From Bowmanella denitrificans (lineage in GTDB: Bacteria > Pseudomonadota > Gammaproteobacteria > Enterobacterales > Alteromonadaceae): a stretch of DNA of 64,000 bases. Location of the stretch: NCBI RefSeq assembly GCF_039522935.1, contig NZ_BAAAEI010000010.1, positions 124,001-188,000 of the forward strand, given 5' to 3'. The translations under genes were made by a program, and so were the position numbers. Below the pieces are notes generated by a model. It did not search any database. It had not been told where the DNA came from and saw only the letters and a list, made by a program, of their open reading frames with translations. Positions 61,752-64,000 of the stretch are shown here, in pieces. Within the stretch, counting starts at the first letter, position 1, and the number at the start of each line of letters is the position of its first letter.

Positions 61752-63758
61752 CTACTTTTTAGCCAGACTGCGCTTTAGTTTGCGCAGCTGATGCCGCATT
61801 TGACGCACTAGTCGTTTTTTCTGCTGCGCCGTTAAAGGTCGATAATTTAGATGGGTAAAACAGCGGGTCAAGATTGCAAAGTGTTGCAGGGATTGCTTAT
61901 CTGATTTTGTTGCCAGACTCATACTGAAGTCCTGTGGCCCCTGCCAATATGGGCGCCGTATGTCATACCTGGCCAGTAATTTAAGTGCTTTTTGGTAGTA
62001 CCCGTGGGGCAGATTTTGTCTGGCCTGCAACCAGGGCCTGATATGGTAAGCCGCCAGTAATAAGGCAATGACAGCCACCAGGGTGAAGCTAAATAACAGC
62101 AGTTTCCAAAGTTTCAAGTCGCCCAGCAATGCTTTAAGCAGATCTTGTTGATTTTGCTGGTCAAATCCCAGGATCCAACGGCTCCACCAGTAATCCATGT
62201 CGGCCATTAATCCACGTAGGTTGTTAAACCACTCAATATTGCGAAGATTGGCAAGTGGTGCATCGGCAAGAAAGCTTTGTTCAAATTCAACCGCCTGTTC
62301 CAGACCAAATTGCAGTCGTAAAGGCGCTACCCAAGCGGTGGGATCCAAGCGTTGCCAACCGTCATCAGACAGCCATTCCACCCAGGCGTGGGCATCATAT
62401 TGGTAAACGCTCATGTAACGGTCACCGCGCATTTCCCCGCCCAGATAACCCGTAACTAATCTGGCAGGAACACCGCTCAGTCGCAGCAAATAGGCTGTTG
62501 CACTGGCATAATGGCTGCAAAATCCAGCTTTTTCTTCAAACAAAAACCTGTCTACAGGGTCAACGGGCATACGGCCGGGTTTGAGGGTATAACGAAACTC
62601 CTGCTGCTGCATAAACTTGGCAATGGCCTGAATGATCTGTTCTGCTCTGGTGTTCTGAGCTTTTAATTGGCTGGCCCATTCGCGAGTGCGGGGATTTGCC
62701 TGCTCAGGCGTTTGCAGATTCAGGCGTTTATCCAGATTTGGGATCCCTTCGTACAATGCGGTTTGGTAGTAAGAGCGTACCCGATAAGCCAGGTTGGACT
62801 GTAACGGGATTCGACTTTGCAATGTGTAGTCATGACTTTGCCATACGTGGTTATCCTGGCTGGTTGCCACATCCAGGGCAAACAACCAGCGTTGTTTGGT
62901 CGGCTCGGCGATGATTTGATAGCTATGTGCCGGTCCGCTCACTTGTGGTGAAAAGGTCTGATTAGCCCCCTTGAATCTTTCCTGCAATTTGCGGCGATAG
63001 GGATGCACCTGCCAATTGCTGCCGTCAAAGTCCTCCATTACCAGTGCCCGCCAGTAACGCTGAGACATGGGCGGGGCATTCCCTTCAAAGGTCACGCGAA
63101 AGGCTAAATCATCGGTGCGTGCCAATTGAGCCAGATCACCTGGGGAAACTTTATCGCTAAGACCGGTCTGGGTGCCTTTACCCGTCGGCATCTGCCAAAG
63201 TGGCCCCAGTTTCGGCAGGACAAGTAGCATCAGCACGGCAATAGGTAGTGCCTGAAGACATAATTTGCCAACCCGCTTAATCAGTATCGGCCACCTGGCA
63301 GACGGATTAATATGACAGGCCAGACTCAGCAGCAGTAAAACACAAAGCAGGGCATAAAACAGGCTGAAGGCAATATTCTGGTTAAACACCAGTGCAGCCC
63401 CTAACAGGAAAAACTGCACGCCAATCAGTTGGAAGTAGTCCCGGCGACTGGCCAGCAACATTAATTTTAAACTACTGGCCATGACCAGCAGATTTAACAT
63501 GCCGAGCAACAGCCCTAATTGCCAACCAAAGTACGCCAGTACAATGGCGCATAGTATGGCCATTAAGTTCAGGGTACGAATAGAAAGTTGATGCTTCTGC
63601 CAATTCAAGTAAAGGCTGACACGAATAATCACGGCGCAAAGTACTAAAAGCAAAACCCACAACTGCAATGGCTCAAAGAGTGTCAGACTGAGTGCCATCA
63701 ATATCAGGGTCAGTAACAAATGGGCATTGTTATGAGCCGAGGGATTAAGACGTAACAT
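61752..63758 (-). CDS. TgpA-type transmembrane transglutaminase-like protein
   Basis: A 668-residue inner-membrane protein. About six N-terminal helices (DUF3488) are followed by a periplasmic transglutaminase domain with Cys in FCSHYA (near 412), His in DAHAWVEW (near 452) and Asp in RLDPT (near 467), then a membrane helix and a C-terminal DUF4129-like cytoplasmic region. Pseudomonas TgpA is essential. AAGGAGTGGCGG precedes ATG 63758. It overlaps the upstream DUF58 gene by 14 bases and is transcribed towards rlmM. Confidence 0.94.
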   Translation of the reverse strand: MLRLNPSAHNNAHLLLTLILMALSLTLFEPLQLWVLLLVLCAVIIRVSLYLNWQKHQLSIRTLNLMAILCAIVLAYFGWQLGLLLGMLNLLVMASSLKLMLLASRRDYFQLIGVQFFLLGAALVFNQNIAFSLFYALLCVLLLLSLACHINPSARWPILIKRVGKLCLQALPIAVLMLLVLPKLGPLWQMPTGKGTQTGLSDKVSPGDLAQLARTDDLAFRVTFEGNAPPMSQRYWRALVMEDFDGSNWQVHPYRRKLQERFKGANQTFSPQVSGPAHSYQIIAEPTKQRWLFALDVATSQDNHVWQSHDYTLQSRIPLQSNLAYRVRSYYQTALYEGIPNLDKRLNLQTPEQANPRTREWASQLKAQNTRAEQIIQAIAKFMQQQEFRYTLKPGRMPVDPVDRFLFEEKAGFCSHYASATAYLLRLSGVPARLVTGYLGGEMRGDRYMSVYQYDAHAWVEWLSDDGWQRLDPTAWVAPLRLQFGLEQAVEFEQSFLADAPLANLRNIEWFNNLRGLMADMDYWWSRWILGFDQQNQQDLLKALLGDLKLWKLLLFSFTLVAVIALLLAAYHIRPWLQARQNLPHGYYQKALKLLARYDIRRPYWQGPQDFSMSLATKSDKQSLQHFAILTRCFTHLNYRPLTAQQKKRLVRQMRHQLRKLKRSLAKK

Positions 63759-64000
63759 CCGCCACTCCTTTGACCAACGCCAGCGCGACCAGGCATTGAC
63801 GAACATGTTCTTTGCCTTTGCCAGGTGGAATGACCTTGCCGGGTATATCCAGTCCAAATTCCCAGCCTCTGGCGTCCATTTCGAGACAAGTTTGGCAAAG
63901 TCGGCACAGATTATCTTCCAGATGCTGATCAATGTGGTGCAATATCAGCCATCCTGATTGTTGAGTTTGCGAACTGAACTTTTTACTGAGTAACCCCTGG
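63745..64000 (-). CDS. DUF58 protein, C-terminal part
   Basis: The last ~84 codons of a minus-strand frame open to the right edge of the window. The end of the DUF58 domain is visible (RGWEFGLDIPGKVIPPGKG). DUF58 proteins accompany MoxR ATPases and TgpA-type transglutaminases, and the stop overlaps the tgpA start by 14 bases, as is usual for that operon. The start lies outside the window. Confidence 0.85.
   Translation of the reverse strand, partial: QGLLSKKFSSQTQQSGWLILHHIDQHLEDNLCRLCQTCLEMDARGWEFGLDIPGKVIPPGKGKEHVRQCLVALALVKGVADVTS

Overview
The window looks like the chromosome of a gammaproteobacterium, most likely a marine or aquatic member of the Alteromonadales. This is inferred from gene content and from gene order shared with Escherichia coli: lnt-corC-ybeY-ybeZ-miaB-ubiF followed by a Met/Leu/Gln tRNA cluster; rplY-pth-ychF; prs-ispE-lolB facing hemA-prfA-prmC-sirB2-sirB1-kdsA; and gcvA-ygdD-rlmM. 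A TonB2/TtpC-type energy-transduction operon and several lipid-anchored periplasmic enzymes fit that placement. I could not run a species assignment.

Layout. 1-11.9 kb holds chromosomal genes: the end of an M13 peptidase, a UshA-type lipoprotein nucleotidase, a DUF1232 protein, the YeaG kinase/YeaH pair, a lipoprotein Dcp peptidase, a ZapE-like ATPase and a glutathione transferase. 11.96-21.25 kb is an accessory region. It begins with two copies of a ~165-bp repeat and continues as an integron-type gene-cassette array with no integrase gene in view. I can delimit six attC-like sites plus several half-sites. The cassettes carry mostly AT-rich single genes: a small membrane protein, a membrane-anchored unknown, a GNAT acetyltransferase, a DUF2971 protein, two small membrane or secreted unknowns, a two-gene module that looks like a membrane-active toxin with a membrane immunity protein, and a class C beta-lactamase-fold serine hydrolase. 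The array is interrupted by decayed, repeated pieces of IS110/IS1111-family elements, several of which lie against attC half-sites.

21.3-31.7 kb is metabolic regulation and iron acquisition. A MocR-type regulator is divergent from an EamA exporter, with a clear repeat operator between them. A PiuC hydroxylase and a Fiu-like TonB-dependent receptor are divergent from a six-gene operon (DUF3450, TtpC-like channel, ExbB, ExbD, TonB, TPR), with Fur-like sites between. 31.7-42.8 kb holds the lnt-to-miaB operon, ubiF, a DMT transporter and an alanine/glycine symporter. 42.9-43.3 kb is a Met-Leu-Gln-Gln tRNA operon with a near-consensus promoter and a strong terminator.

43.6-61.7 kb carries housekeeping genes for translation (ychF, pth, rplY, prfA, prmC, rlmM), nucleotide and isoprenoid precursors (prs, ispE), lipoprotein sorting (lolB), haem (hemA) and LPS (kdsA), with a DUF3369/HD-GYP response regulator, a DUF819 membrane protein and two alpha/beta-hydrolase-like genes among them. 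The window ends in a TgpA-type transglutaminase and the tail of a DUF58 protein. The most unusual part is the integrase-less cassette array at 12.7-21.25 kb with its IS remnants and candidate toxin/immunity pair.
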